A stretch of DNA of 64,000 bases, taken from positions 1 to 64,000 of the forward strand of contig NZ_JAMOZL010000012.1 of assembly GCF_023667495.1 (NCBI RefSeq), given 5' to 3'. Below the pieces are notes generated by a model. That model did not search any database, was not told the origin of the DNA, and saw only the letters and a program-made list of their open reading frames with translations. Position numbers and translations under genes: made by a program. Shown here in pieces: positions 7,558 through 17,541 of the stretch. The stretch is from Dyadobacter sp. MSC1_007. GTDB taxonomy: Bacteria > Bacteroidota > Bacteroidia > Cytophagales > Spirosomataceae. Within the stretch, counting starts at the first letter, position 1; every line of letters begins with the position of its first letter.

Positions 7558-9750
7558 ATGAAACCCACCCCATTCACTTTTCTTCTCATACTGAATGCAT
7601 TTGCCGGTTTTGCGCAAACGCGTAACTCGGCTGTCCCGGTGGTTGCCGCCTACCATAATACCTGGGTAGGGCCGCTGGTTTCGACGCCAAGTCATAATAA
7701 GGTGGATGCGCCCCTGATGGGAAATGGCGATGTTACCATGTGCGTAGGCTATAAAGGCGACGTTTTGAGCTATTACCTTTCCAAGAATGATTTCTGGCAA
7801 TTGATTTCGCCGAAAACCCTGTCCCGCAAAGACAACGTATCCGGGCCAAGGACGGCGGGGGCGGTCAATATTCAAATGGAAGGTTTCGACAACGCCCGCT
7901 TCACTGCCGACCAGCGGCTGATCGACGGCGTTTTAACATCGATTCTTACTTCCAGTGACCAAAAAGTAGAGGCAAAATCATGGGTATCGGCCACTGATAA
8001 TCTGATTTTTATTGAAATAAAAGCGGTAGGAAAGGCAGCCAAAGTAACGATAGGCCTGACGGCGCCGGAAAACAGGCAGGCAAAACTGACAAAAGGAACG
8101 GAGGGGAATGCATTTTGGCTGACACGGGCATTTGCCGATAGTGTGGATATTGTTACGGAAGTGGCTGTTGCATTGCGCACAATCGGTCGTAGCGTAAATA
8201 CTTTTACGATTGCACCGGGTGAAAAGGCAGTTCTGGCAATTGCCGTTGAGAGCAAGTTCAAGCAGCAGGAGCCATTGGAATATGTATTGGGCCAAATTAA
8301 AAAAGTAGACAAAAGCACTCCTGAAAAGCAGTTGGCCAAACACAAGGCATGGTGGCAGGCATATTGGGAAAAAGCTTCGGTTATTATAGAGGACACGGTA
8401 TTGATGAAAGCCTACTATCAGGGCTTGTACACGATGGCCGCATGCAGCCGCGACCCCAAATTTCCGCCCGGACTTTTTGGCTGGGTTACCGGCGATGATC
8501 CGCAATGGGCCGGTGATTACCATTTGAATTACAACCATCAGGCACCGTTTTATTCATTATATACCTCCAATCGCCTGGAACAGGGTATACCTCATGACGC
8601 TCCATTGATCGATTTTATCCCGAGGGGAGAGTGGTATGCTAAAAATGTGACCAACACCAGGGGAATCCTGTATCCTGTGGGTATCGGGCCATTGGGCATT
8701 GAAGTCACCAGGAACCACCCGCGGTATCACAATACAATCAATGAGCAGCAGGGCGGATTGTTCTTTGGGCAGCGTTCCAATGCGGCTTATGGGCTGTTGA
8801 ATATGGCACAATACTGGCGTTGCAGCTACGATGAGGCTTATGGCAAAAGGATTTATCCTTACGCATTGGCCGTGGCCGATTTTTGGGAAGATTACCTGAA
8901 ATACGAGGACGGTCGCTATGTCATTTACGATGATGCCGTGCACGAAGGTTCCGGGGCCGATAAGAACTCTATTTTGTCATTAGGCCTCGTCCGCAACGCT
9001 TTCAGTTTAATACTTGATCTGAGCGCGACATTGAAAATAGATCAGAACAGACAGGCTAAATGGAAGGATATTCTGGATAAGCTCAGTGCATTCCCTGTGC
9101 AGGAGCGTAATGGGAAAAAGGTGTTCCGCTATACCGAAAAAGGGGTGGATTGGTGGCCTGATAATGGTCTGGGGATCCAGCACATTTACCCTGCCAACGC
9201 GATTACCCCCGATAGTGACCCTGCGCTCCTCGAACTCGCCCGTAACACGATCGACGACATGAAGCGCTTCCAGGACCACAATACCGGCAGCAGCTTTTCC
9301 ATGGCGGCGATCCGCGTAGGATATGATCCGTCAGTTGTTTTTAATGAACTCCGTAAATATGCCTTGCATACGTATCCTAATGGTTTTCAACTGGATAACC
9401 CACATGGGATCGAGAATAGCTGTACAATCACGAATGCATTGAACGAAATGCTTTGCATGAGTGCGGGCAATGTCATTCGTTTGTTCGCCGGGCTGCCTGC
9501 GGGAAAGGATGCACAATTCAATAATCTGAGGACCTGGGGAGCATTTCTAGTTTCAGCCCGATTGACAAAAGGAAATGTTTCCGATGTCCGTATCAAAAGC
9601 GAAAAGGGAAAGGTATGCACGATCGTGAACCCCTGGCCGGATAAATCGGTGCGGGTGACACGAAATGGAAAGAGTGGAGAGCTGGTTTCCGGTCACCGGT
9701 TCAATTTCAATACGACGGTGGGGGAATTGATCGAATTACAGTGGCAATAG
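7558..9750 (+). CDS. secreted (alpha/alpha)6 glycoside hydrolase, GH95-like
   Basis: This 730-residue enzyme starts with a signal peptide (MKPTPFTFLLILNAFAGFAQ). ATG 7534 was rejected because it lies inside the terminator hairpin. The N-terminal beta-domain contains DAPLMGNGDVTMCVGYKGD and SKNDFWQL, the layout seen in GH95/GH65-type enzymes. The central helical barrel has WAGDYHLNYNHQAPFY, YDDAVHEGSGADKNS and GLGIQHIYPANAI; the acidic residues in the latter two stretches are catalytic candidates. A short C-terminal beta-domain follows. It sits just upstream of the hybrid sensor and SusCD genes and is probably the locus exo-glycosidase acting in the periplasm or at the surface. The exact family (GH95 or a related one) and sugar are not certain. 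Confidence 0.7.
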   Translation: MKPTPFTFLLILNAFAGFAQTRNSAVPVVAAYHNTWVGPLVSTPSHNKVDAPLMGNGDVTMCVGYKGDVLSYYLSKNDFWQLISPKTLSRKDNVSGPRTAGAVNIQMEGFDNARFTADQRLIDGVLTSILTSSDQKVEAKSWVSATDNLIFIEIKAVGKAAKVTIGLTAPENRQAKLTKGTEGNAFWLTRAFADSVDIVTEVAVALRTIGRSVNTFTIAPGEKAVLAIAVESKFKQQEPLEYVLGQIKKVDKSTPEKQLAKHKAWWQAYWEKASVIIEDTVLMKAYYQGLYTMAACSRDPKFPPGLFGWVTGDDPQWAGDYHLNYNHQAPFYSLYTSNRLEQGIPHDAPLIDFIPRGEWYAKNVTNTRGILYPVGIGPLGIEVTRNHPRYHNTINEQQGGLFFGQRSNAAYGLLNMAQYWRCSYDEAYGKRIYPYALAVADFWEDYLKYEDGRYVIYDDAVHEGSGADKNSILSLGLVRNAFSLILDLSATLKIDQNRQAKWKDILDKLSAFPVQERNGKKVFRYTEKGVDWWPDNGLGIQHIYPANAITPDSDPALLELARNTIDDMKRFQDHNTGSSFSMAAIRVGYDPSVVFNELRKYALHTYPNGFQLDNPHGIENSCTITNALNEMLCMSAGNVIRLFAGLPAGKDAQFNNLRTWGAFLVSARLTKGNVSDVRIKSEKGKVCTIVNPWPDKSVRVTRNGKSGELVSGHRFNFNTTVGELIELQWQ

Positions 9751-9880
9751 GGTGACGATCACAAAAAGCTGATCCAGGAAGGAATCGGAAGATCATTCTT
9801 TATAAATCCGGTACATGGATCAAGGGCTTATTATCGTCTTATTTTGTGTGATAATTGTCCTAATTGCATTGCCCGACTCT

Positions 9881-12800
9881 ATGAAACGTTATTTCCTGCT
9901 CAAAATCGCAATTTTCCTGTCTTTAACAGGACTGGGGCCCGCGGCTTTATTGCAGGCTCAAACTTTGGATTTCAGTCATCTCTCAGTCGAAGAAAATCTT
10001 TCACAAAGCAGTGTTTATGCCATCACGCAGGACGCCAGAGGCTTCATGTGGTTCGGCACGCGGGATGGTCTGAACAGGTATGATTCGCGAAACATAGTCG
10101 TATACCGAAAGCAGCAGGGTAATCCAAACTCACTTTCATCAAGCTCAATTACGGCACTGCTGACTGACAGAAAAGGCCGGATGTGGGTCGGGACCAGCAG
10201 CGGGCTAAACCTGTATGACCCCATCAAAGACCAGTTTACCCGGATTATGAGGGATACTGCCAATCCACAATCCTTGTGGCATAATGCTATTGGCGCGCTG
10301 CTGATGGATTCTTATGGTGACCTTTGGGTGGGAACGAGCCAGGGGCTTAACATAATGCGGAATGCGGGGAAGTTTGAGTTCGACCGGCTGCTGAACAGAG
10401 AACCGAATGGCGATACAAAGCGCTATTACAACGTCAGGGCGATATTTGAGGACAGGGACAAAACGTTGTGGATCGGGACCACGGTGGGTATCTCAAAAGT
10501 GACACGGCTCGCTGGCGGAGGATTTTCGGAAAAACACTATTCTTTGGAAAAAAATGACTCGCCGGGCTATCAGCAGTCAAACTGGATAAATGCAATTGCA
10601 GAAGATAAAGATGGGAGACTTTGGCTTGGTACGGAAAAGAAAGGAATTGCGGTTTTTGATAAGGAAAAGGAACAGGTTGTTACCTGGCAGCCGATACCCT
10701 CCATGAACACCAGTTCGCTGCTGATCAGAACAATCAAGACCGACGCTCAGGGTAACTTTTGGATAGGCGGCATGTCGGGATTGTTCGTAGTATCGCAGGA
10801 TGCCAAACATTTCAGGCATTTTACCAATTCTCCCGACAACCCTCGCTCGCTAAGCGACCATGAGATAAGATCTATGTTTATGACCCGGGAAGGGACATTC
10901 TGGATTGGTACGCATTATGGAGGTGTCAACTATCATAACGCGCTTTCACGCCAGTTCAGCTTTTTAAAATTAAATGGTCAGCACGACCGGGTTGCATTCA
11001 AAATAGGAGGTCCCATGACAGCAGCGGCCGGTGGGAACTTTTGGGTGGGTACCGAAGACAATGGGCTTTATCTGGCGAATAAAAATCAACAGGTAATCAG
11101 ACATTACCGGGATAAGGGAACCGGGCCGTTGCTTTCCAGCGGAAAGATCAAAAGTTTACTAAAAGATGGTGGGCACGGGTTATGGATCGGAACGATACGG
11201 GGCCTCAATTACCTGGATATCAGAAGCAATAAGATCACCCAATACCTCAGCAAGCCCGGCGACACCACTTCCATTGCCGATGATCGTATATACGCCCTTT
11301 CGAGAGATGCGCAAGGCCGCTTGTGGGTAGCCACATACCAGGGTGGACTTTGCCGGTTTGACGCTCAAAGCAAAACATTTATCCGTTTTCGAACTGCGGG
11401 CGGTTCTCCGGCCGGGTTACTTTCCAATAACGTGACCTCTTTGCTGCTGGATTCGAAAAAGCGCCTCTGGGTGGGCACTACAAAAGGATTGTCGCAGAAG
11501 TTGGGGGACAGAGAAGGCTTTGCACATTATAAGGATCTTGCGAAGGTCACAGAACCGACGGATGAAAATTACGTGAACACGTTGTTCGAAGACAGCAAAA
11601 AGCGGTTGTGGATAGGAACGAGAGGTTCCGGGCTGCATCTCTTCGTTCCGGGTGTGGGGACGACCCGGCATTTTGATGAAAGATCGGGGTTGCCCGGAAA
11701 AAACATATTAGGCATTCAGGAGGATGCGAAAGGTAATTTATGGATTAGTAGTGAGAATGGACTGTCTAAGTTCGATACGCGGCGGACTTTCACGAATTAT
11801 GATAAAAACGACGGGCTGATCTGCAAGGAATATATCGCCAATTCCATTCTCAGGGATAGCCTGGGAACGCTGTTTTTTGGCGGCTTCAACGGGATCGTCC
11901 AATTCAACCCGGATAGTATCCGTTCAAACCCGCACGTTCCGACGTTGGTATTTACAGGATTGAAACTATTCAATAAAAACGTACTTCCGGATCCTGAAAG
12001 CCCCGTGCTCGCCAAAAGCATTCTCTATACTGACCATATCACCCTCAATTATCTTCAGAATGTTTTTTCAATCGAATTTGCTGCTCTGAACTACATTGAA
12101 GGCCCGAAAAACAGGTATGCATATCAGTTGGTAGGATTTGACAAGGAATGGAATACGGTGAAGGACCCGGTGGCAACCTATATGAACCTAGAACCGGGCG
12201 AATATACGTTGCTTGTAAAAGGAGCTAACAACAACGGCCTATGGAACTCCCGGCCGCTGCAAATGAAGGTCACCGTGTTGCCGCCGCCCTGGAAAACAGC
12301 ATGGGCATACCTGATCTACATCTGCATTTTTCTCGGTTTGCTCTACACTTGGGCGAGGTTTAACAAAGTGAAAGTCCAGTTGGGCCACGAACTGGAACTG
12401 GAACATCTCGAAAAACGGCGCCGAAATGAATTGCATCAGACCAAAATCAATTTCTTCACTAATATTATCCACGAAATCAGGACGCCGCTTACGCTTATTA
12501 TGGGCCCGGTGGGTGAATTGAATGAGGAGTTCGGACAAAATCCGGCAGTCCGTAAGCAGCTGCGTGTGATGAAGGAAAGTACCAACCGGCTCCGCAGACT
12601 CGTGGAGCAGCTGCTTGATTTTCAGAAGCATGAGATTGGGAATGTGTGCCTGAAAGTACAAAAGCATGACCTAAACGACTGGCTGCAAACGACCTGCGAC
12701 TCGTTTCATAGTTTCGCGGCACTGCGCGGCGTAAAATTGCATTTCGAACCTGATCCGATGCAACCGGAACTTTGGTTCGACGGCGGCGAGATGGAAAAGG

Positions 12801-14038
12801 TATTCCATAATCTCATCGCGAATGCAGTGAAATTTACACCCACCGGTGGTGAGATAGCGATCAGTATTAAATTTCCTGAGGATGAGAGGGGTATGTTGCA
12901 GGTCATTGTGGAGGATAATGGCATTGGAATAGGGGTGGATGATCTCAACAAAATCTTTCACAGGTTCTATCAGGCCGACAATCCGAGCAGGCACGAGTCG
13001 GGCTTTGGGATAGGGCTGGCATTGAGTAAAAATATCGTAGAGCTGCATCAGGGCACCATTTTGGCGGAAAGTATGGAATCAGTGCGCGGAGAAAGGGGTT
13101 TTACGCGCTTCATTATCTCATTGCCGCTCGGTAACCAGGCCTATTCCAGTGAGCAGCTGTCTTGTGTAAACCGCGAGCAGAATTATGATAGGGCGCCGGA
13201 ACATGCCCTGCCGGGCATGACTGATCTGGAAAATATACTTCAAACAGAAGAAGTACAAAGTAAGAAGGCAGGTCCCCGCAAACCTTTGGTAATGATCGTC
13301 GAAGACCAGGAGGACCTGCGCGCTTACCTGAAAAGTCTTTTGTGTACAAATTATCAGGTTATAGAAGCTTCAAACGGCTCGGCAGCATGGGAAGAGGCAG
13401 GGAACGTTTTACCGGATCTGATCATCAGTGACGTGGCCATGCCGGTGATGGATGGTGTGGAATTTACGCGACTCATCAAAACAGACAATCGCACGAGCCA
13501 TATACCTGTCATTCTGCTCACAGCTCGTGATACCGTGGCCCACCAGGTTACCGGATTTGAAACCGGCGCTGATGACTACGTGACAAAACCCTTCTATCCC
13601 AAATTGCTCCTTACCCGCGTGCAGAACCTGCTGCGGTTGCGGGAAGAATTGAAGGAGAAATTCAAGCACAGGATCAGTATGGAGCCGGTCGTAAAGGAAA
13701 CCGGGCATCCCGACGAGCAGTTTCTGAACCGCCTGATGGGCGTCATCGAAGACAACCTGGGAAATCCCGATTTCAACCTGGCGGAAATGGTGAGCGAGAT
13801 CGGCATGAGCAGGCCGGTGCTTTTCCGGAAAATAAAAATGCTGACAGGTTACAGCATTATGGACCTTGTACGCTCGGTCCGTCTCAAAAAAGCTAAAATC
13901 CTGCTCCGGCAAAGAGCGATGACCATCTCCGAAGTAGCCTTCACCGTAGGATTCAGCGACCCCAAACATTTCAGTAAAACCTTCCGAAACGAATTCGGCA
14001 AATCACCCAGCGAATACATGGATTCGGTCGAGTCCTGA
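9881..14038 (+). CDS. hybrid two-component sensor/AraC regulator of the polysaccharide locus
   Basis: This 1385-residue one-protein signalling system senses a sugar fragment in the periplasm and activates transcription. A signal peptide (MKRYFLLKIAIF...) is followed by about twelve two-bladed propeller repeats of the 'GxMWFGTxxGLNRYD' type, a Y_Y_Y domain near 700-790 and one membrane helix at about 804-826. A histidine kinase follows (H864 in NIIHEIRTPLTLIMGP, N-box FHNLIANAVKF, G-box EDNGIGI), then a receiver with D1184 in LIISDVAMPVMDG and a C-terminal AraC helix-turn-helix (ISEVAFTVGFSDPKHFSKTF). All key residues are present. ATG 9881 was chosen over 9815 because it opens the signal peptide. 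It lies between the hydrolase and SusC, its likely target. Confidence 0.93.
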   Translation: MKRYFLLKIAIFLSLTGLGPAALLQAQTLDFSHLSVEENLSQSSVYAITQDARGFMWFGTRDGLNRYDSRNIVVYRKQQGNPNSLSSSSITALLTDRKGRMWVGTSSGLNLYDPIKDQFTRIMRDTANPQSLWHNAIGALLMDSYGDLWVGTSQGLNIMRNAGKFEFDRLLNREPNGDTKRYYNVRAIFEDRDKTLWIGTTVGISKVTRLAGGGFSEKHYSLEKNDSPGYQQSNWINAIAEDKDGRLWLGTEKKGIAVFDKEKEQVVTWQPIPSMNTSSLLIRTIKTDAQGNFWIGGMSGLFVVSQDAKHFRHFTNSPDNPRSLSDHEIRSMFMTREGTFWIGTHYGGVNYHNALSRQFSFLKLNGQHDRVAFKIGGPMTAAAGGNFWVGTEDNGLYLANKNQQVIRHYRDKGTGPLLSSGKIKSLLKDGGHGLWIGTIRGLNYLDIRSNKITQYLSKPGDTTSIADDRIYALSRDAQGRLWVATYQGGLCRFDAQSKTFIRFRTAGGSPAGLLSNNVTSLLLDSKKRLWVGTTKGLSQKLGDREGFAHYKDLAKVTEPTDENYVNTLFEDSKKRLWIGTRGSGLHLFVPGVGTTRHFDERSGLPGKNILGIQEDAKGNLWISSENGLSKFDTRRTFTNYDKNDGLICKEYIANSILRDSLGTLFFGGFNGIVQFNPDSIRSNPHVPTLVFTGLKLFNKNVLPDPESPVLAKSILYTDHITLNYLQNVFSIEFAALNYIEGPKNRYAYQLVGFDKEWNTVKDPVATYMNLEPGEYTLLVKGANNNGLWNSRPLQMKVTVLPPPWKTAWAYLIYICIFLGLLYTWARFNKVKVQLGHELELEHLEKRRRNELHQTKINFFTNIIHEIRTPLTLIMGPVGELNEEFGQNPAVRKQLRVMKESTNRLRRLVEQLLDFQKHEIGNVCLKVQKHDLNDWLQTTCDSFHSFAALRGVKLHFEPDPMQPELWFDGGEMEKVFHNLIANAVKFTPTGGEIAISIKFPEDERGMLQVIVEDNGIGIGVDDLNKIFHRFYQADNPSRHESGFGIGLALSKNIVELHQGTILAESMESVRGERGFTRFIISLPLGNQAYSSEQLSCVNREQNYDRAPEHALPGMTDLENILQTEEVQSKKAGPRKPLVMIVEDQEDLRAYLKSLLCTNYQVIEASNGSAAWEEAGNVLPDLIISDVAMPVMDGVEFTRLIKTDNRTSHIPVILLTARDTVAHQVTGFETGADDYVTKPFYPKLLLTRVQNLLRLREELKEKFKHRISMEPVVKETGHPDEQFLNRLMGVIEDNLGNPDFNLAEMVSEIGMSRPVLFRKIKMLTGYSIMDLVRSVRLKKAKILLRQRAMTISEVAFTVGFSDPKHFSKTFRNEFGKSPSEYMDSVES

Positions 14039-14057
14039 CGGGTAACCTCACGATCCC

Positions 14058-14112
14058 GTCAACCTCCGGTTGACGCGCACCCCTATCAAATTCCGTCGAC
14101 TTCAGTCGACGG
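14058..14112. repeat. pair of short perfect hairpins (REP-like)
   Basis: Two perfect hairpins lie side by side: GTCAACC-TCC-GGTTGAC (14058-14074) and CCGTCGAC-TTCA-GTCGACGG (14093-14112). They start 20 nt after the sensor stop codon. Without T-runs they look more like intergenic palindromic repeats than intrinsic terminators, though they could protect the mRNA end. Confidence 0.5.
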
Positions 14113-14229
14113 TCCCAGTTTCTTGTAAAAATCTTCTCCCAGAGCATTTCTGACACCTATTTGAGCTTTTTATCCACCTCGAAAAGAGATAGGAAGCGGT
14201 AAAATTGTATTGGATTTTTACTGTGAAAA

Positions 14230-14340
14230 ATGTTTAAAAATAAAGACAATCCACACGCTTTCAAGCAAGCTCTGGTAGAGACCATTCTTGTAGGCTCCCT
14301 GATCCTTGTATTTATTCTGATCCTTTCCACCCTCTTATAA
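14230..14340 (+). CDS. candidate 36-residue single-pass membrane microprotein
   Basis: ATG 14230 to TAA 14338-14340 encodes 36 residues: a polar start MFKNKDNPHAFKQALVE and then an uninterrupted hydrophobic helix VGSLILVFILILSTLL to the C terminus. It sits in the 346-nt gap between the hybrid sensor and SusC, 44 nt before the SusC start, on the same strand. The helix-plus-charged-head composition is what a real small inner-membrane protein would show. Function unknown; chance occurrence is possible because hydrophobic codons are T-rich. Confidence 0.45.
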   Translation: MFKNKDNPHAFKQALVETILVGSLILVFILILSTLL

Positions 14341-14384
14341 AACCAATTTTTTACTGTCAATCTAACCTAATAAAAACAAGTTCT

Positions 14385-17300
14385 ATGAAAAAATCCTACA
14401 AGCTTTTTCCATGGGGAAGTCTCGCAGTCCTGTCCGGGATATGGCTGTGCGCGGGCTTCTCTGTTGAAGCACGAGGCAGCAGCCTGACGAAAGTCAGGCA
14501 CGAATCTGCGGTAGCCATTACGGTTACCGGGAAGGTCACCGACGAAAAGGGTAGTGGTCTGCCCGGTGTGAATGTCATCGAAAAAGGCACCTCCAATGGA
14601 ACGACTACTGATCCGGAAGGTAACTACACAATTTCGGTAGCAGGGGCGACGTCGGTGCTTACTTTTAGTTTCATCGGTTATGTCTCGCAGGAGGCCACGG
14701 TAGACAACCGTTCGGCGATCAGCATTCAGTTGGTGCCAGAGAACAAGTCGCTGGAAGAAGTGGTCGTGGTAGGCTACGGAAGCCAGAAAAAAGTGAATGT
14801 GACCGGGGCTGTTTCGGCGATCAAGATAGATGATAAGATCACCAACCGGTCGTTGAGCAATGTTTCTTCCGGTTTGCAGGGGCTCGTGCCAGGACTTGCC
14901 GTCAACCAGAATTCAGGTATGGCTGGCCGCAACGACGCGTCGCTGGTGATCCGTGGATTGGGTACGGTTAACAACGCAAGCCCGCTGGTCGTAGTGGACG
15001 GGATGCCCGATGTGGATATTAACCGTCTGAATATGAATGATATTGAGTCGGTATCTGTGCTTAAAGATGCGACATCCTCATCGGTTTACGGTTCCAGGGC
15101 TGCAAACGGTGTCATCCTCATTACCACTAAATCCGGCAAGGGACAAGAGAAGGCAACGATCAACTTCTCAGGAAATTACGCGGTGCAAACGCCTACCAAA
15201 TCCTATGATTTCCTCGCCGATTACGCGCGTACGCTTACCATTCACCAGCGGGCAGCCGCAGTGAATACCCTGCGCTCCAACTTTAACTTCAAAGATGGGA
15301 CGATAGACCAATGGCTCGCAATGGGCATGCTCGACCCGGTAGCTTATCCCAACACCGACTGGTGGGATGTGATCATGCGTACGGGTTCCGTTCAGAACTA
15401 CAACCTGTCTGCCTCCGGTGGTGGCGACAAATCCAACTTCTTTATTTCAGTAGGGATGATGAATGAAAAAGGGTTGCAGATCAACAACGACTTCAAGCGA
15501 TATAATGCCCGATTTAACTACGATTACAAGATTAGAAAGAACATCAATACCGGTATCAAGTTCAACGGTAACTGGTCGAACCTGACCTATGCACTTGAAG
15601 ACGGATTTACCGATGATGCTTCAACGAATACTGCCGGTTTTGACATGCAGTACGCTATTCCGGGTATCCTTCCTTATGATCCTGTTACCGGATATTATGG
15701 CGGCGTAATGGCTTACAATGAAGACCCTCAGGCTTATAACCCATATACGTTATACGTCAACCAATTGAACAGACAAAACCGTCAGGAGGCCAACACGAGC
15801 ATGTACCTCGACTGGACGCCGATCAAGGGATTGACTGCACGTGTAGATTATGCGCTCAACTATTACAACCAGTTCCGCTGGAATGCAAATACACCGAACC
15901 AGTCCTACAATTTTCAGACTAAATCATTCGGCAGCCGCGTGTATGTAGGGCCCAATGCAGGCGTAGGGAACTTTACCGACACAGGTTACAAGACATTGCT
16001 CAATGGCCGGTTGAATTACAATACGACCATCGCGAAGCACCATGAGATCGGGGCCATGTTCGTATATAGCGAAGAGTACTGGTACGAACGCTACCAGGCC
16101 ACTTCCCGTAACGACAGGTTGCACCCATCGCTGCACGAAGTGGACGCGGCGCTTACCGACATCCAATCGACGGCGGGAAATTCATCGACGGAAGGGCTGC
16201 GCTCATACATTGGTCGTGTCAACTACGCCGCATTTGACAAATATCTGCTTGAAGTGAACTTCCGTTCGGATGGTTCTTCTAAATTCCTGCCCGGCAGCCA
16301 GTTTGGATTTTTTCCGTCAGCTGCACTGGGATGGCGTTTTACGGAGGAAGGGTTTATCAATCAATATACTGCGAACTTCCTTTCGAGCGGTAAAATCAGG
16401 GCATCTTATGGTAGCCTTGGAAATAATAGTGGCGTTGATCGTTATGAGCAGCAGTCGACGTTGGCCGCTGGTAACTATATGGTCAATGGAGGTATTGCAA
16501 AGGGATTTATCAATAAAAAACTGGTTAATAGAGACCTGTCATGGGAAAACACGAAGGTGTTTAACCTGGGTGTTGATTTGAGCTTCCTCAACAACCGTCT
16601 GTCTGCGGAGATTGATTATTATGACCGGCTGACGACGGGTATGAACAGACCATCGCAAATGTCTATCCTGCTAACTGGTGCTTATGATGCTCCGCGCAAG
16701 AACATAGGAAACCTTCGCAACCGTGGTATCGAGGGTAACCTTACCTGGCGCGATCGCAAAGGTGCTGTAAACTACTCGTTGTCGTTGAATGCATCTCACA
16801 ATAAAACCAAGCTGGAAAAATGGAATGAGTTCGTTGGAAGAACATCAACGAACTCTGGAAACGCTGTTTTTCTCGGTCTTCCTTATGGTTACCTGTACAC
16901 TTATCAGGACCAGGGCATTGCTCAAACCTGGCAGGACGTCTATAATGCAACTCCACAAGGCGCTTCGCCGGGAGATATACTTCGTAAGGATATCAATGGT
17001 GACGGACGCATTACCGATGACGATAAGGTGGCTTTCCCAAAAGTGCAGCGCGACCGTCCGACGACCAACTTCGCTTTAAATGGCAACGTATCGTGGCGCG
17101 GTCTGGATCTTTCATTCCTGATGCAGGGCGCAACCGGCCGGAAAGACTACTGGATCAATATCTACAACAATGTCAATCTTGGCGCACAGCGGTACGCATC
17201 CACACAAGCACACTGGGATAACCCGTGGTCGGTGGAGAACCGTGACGGTGCATGGCCAAGATTGAATGGCAATGCCAACCGGGAGGAAACCACTTTCTGG

Positions 17301-17528
17301 CTGGACGATTTGTCGTACATACGCTTAAAGAACGTCCAGCTGGGCTATAACCTTCCTGCGATGCTCACCAAGCGGATCGGTATCAGCAACTTCCGCATTT
17401 TCGCATCGACGGAGAACCTGGCGACTTTCACCAAATTCCGCGGGCTCGACCCAGAAAAAGCAGGCAACAGAAGCGATGCTTATCCTTTGAACAAATCCTA
17501 TTCACTTGGTATCAACATCGGTATTTAA
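14385..17528 (+). CDS. SusC/RagA-type TonB-linked outer membrane transporter
   Basis: This 1047-residue protein imports oligosaccharides across the outer membrane with energy from TonB. A signal peptide is followed by a carboxypeptidase-regulatory-like domain (VTGKVTDEKGSGLPGVNV..., about 48-130), the family box LEEVVVVGYGSQKK, the plug (GLVPGLAVNQNSG, VVDGMPD, SVLKDATSSSVYGSRAANG) and a long beta-barrel ending in LNKSYSLGINIGI. The length is typical. The SusD partner starts 13 nt downstream. The extra CarboxypepD-like domain is standard for SusC proteins. The gene is the first of a co-directional four-gene surface complex. Confidence 0.96.
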   Translation: MKKSYKLFPWGSLAVLSGIWLCAGFSVEARGSSLTKVRHESAVAITVTGKVTDEKGSGLPGVNVIEKGTSNGTTTDPEGNYTISVAGATSVLTFSFIGYVSQEATVDNRSAISIQLVPENKSLEEVVVVGYGSQKKVNVTGAVSAIKIDDKITNRSLSNVSSGLQGLVPGLAVNQNSGMAGRNDASLVIRGLGTVNNASPLVVVDGMPDVDINRLNMNDIESVSVLKDATSSSVYGSRAANGVILITTKSGKGQEKATINFSGNYAVQTPTKSYDFLADYARTLTIHQRAAAVNTLRSNFNFKDGTIDQWLAMGMLDPVAYPNTDWWDVIMRTGSVQNYNLSASGGGDKSNFFISVGMMNEKGLQINNDFKRYNARFNYDYKIRKNINTGIKFNGNWSNLTYALEDGFTDDASTNTAGFDMQYAIPGILPYDPVTGYYGGVMAYNEDPQAYNPYTLYVNQLNRQNRQEANTSMYLDWTPIKGLTARVDYALNYYNQFRWNANTPNQSYNFQTKSFGSRVYVGPNAGVGNFTDTGYKTLLNGRLNYNTTIAKHHEIGAMFVYSEEYWYERYQATSRNDRLHPSLHEVDAALTDIQSTAGNSSTEGLRSYIGRVNYAAFDKYLLEVNFRSDGSSKFLPGSQFGFFPSAALGWRFTEEGFINQYTANFLSSGKIRASYGSLGNNSGVDRYEQQSTLAAGNYMVNGGIAKGFINKKLVNRDLSWENTKVFNLGVDLSFLNNRLSAEIDYYDRLTTGMNRPSQMSILLTGAYDAPRKNIGNLRNRGIEGNLTWRDRKGAVNYSLSLNASHNKTKLEKWNEFVGRTSTNSGNAVFLGLPYGYLYTYQDQGIAQTWQDVYNATPQGASPGDILRKDINGDGRITDDDKVAFPKVQRDRPTTNFALNGNVSWRGLDLSFLMQGATGRKDYWINIYNNVNLGAQRYASTQAHWDNPWSVENRDGAWPRLNGNANREETTFWLDDLSYIRLKNVQLGYNLPAMLTKRIGISNFRIFASTENLATFTKFRGLDPEKAGNRSDAYPLNKSYSLGINIGI

Positions 17529-17541
17529 AAACAGCTTCATA

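Noticed and set aside
7872..8538. Long minus-strand frames of 174 and 186 codons inside the hydrolase
   Set aside because: They mirror a gene with a signal peptide and family blocks; Cys/Ser-rich shadow composition.
13409..13969. 186-codon minus-strand frame inside the hybrid sensor
   Set aside because: It is antisense to the receiver and AraC domains, whose catalytic and HTH motifs are intact.
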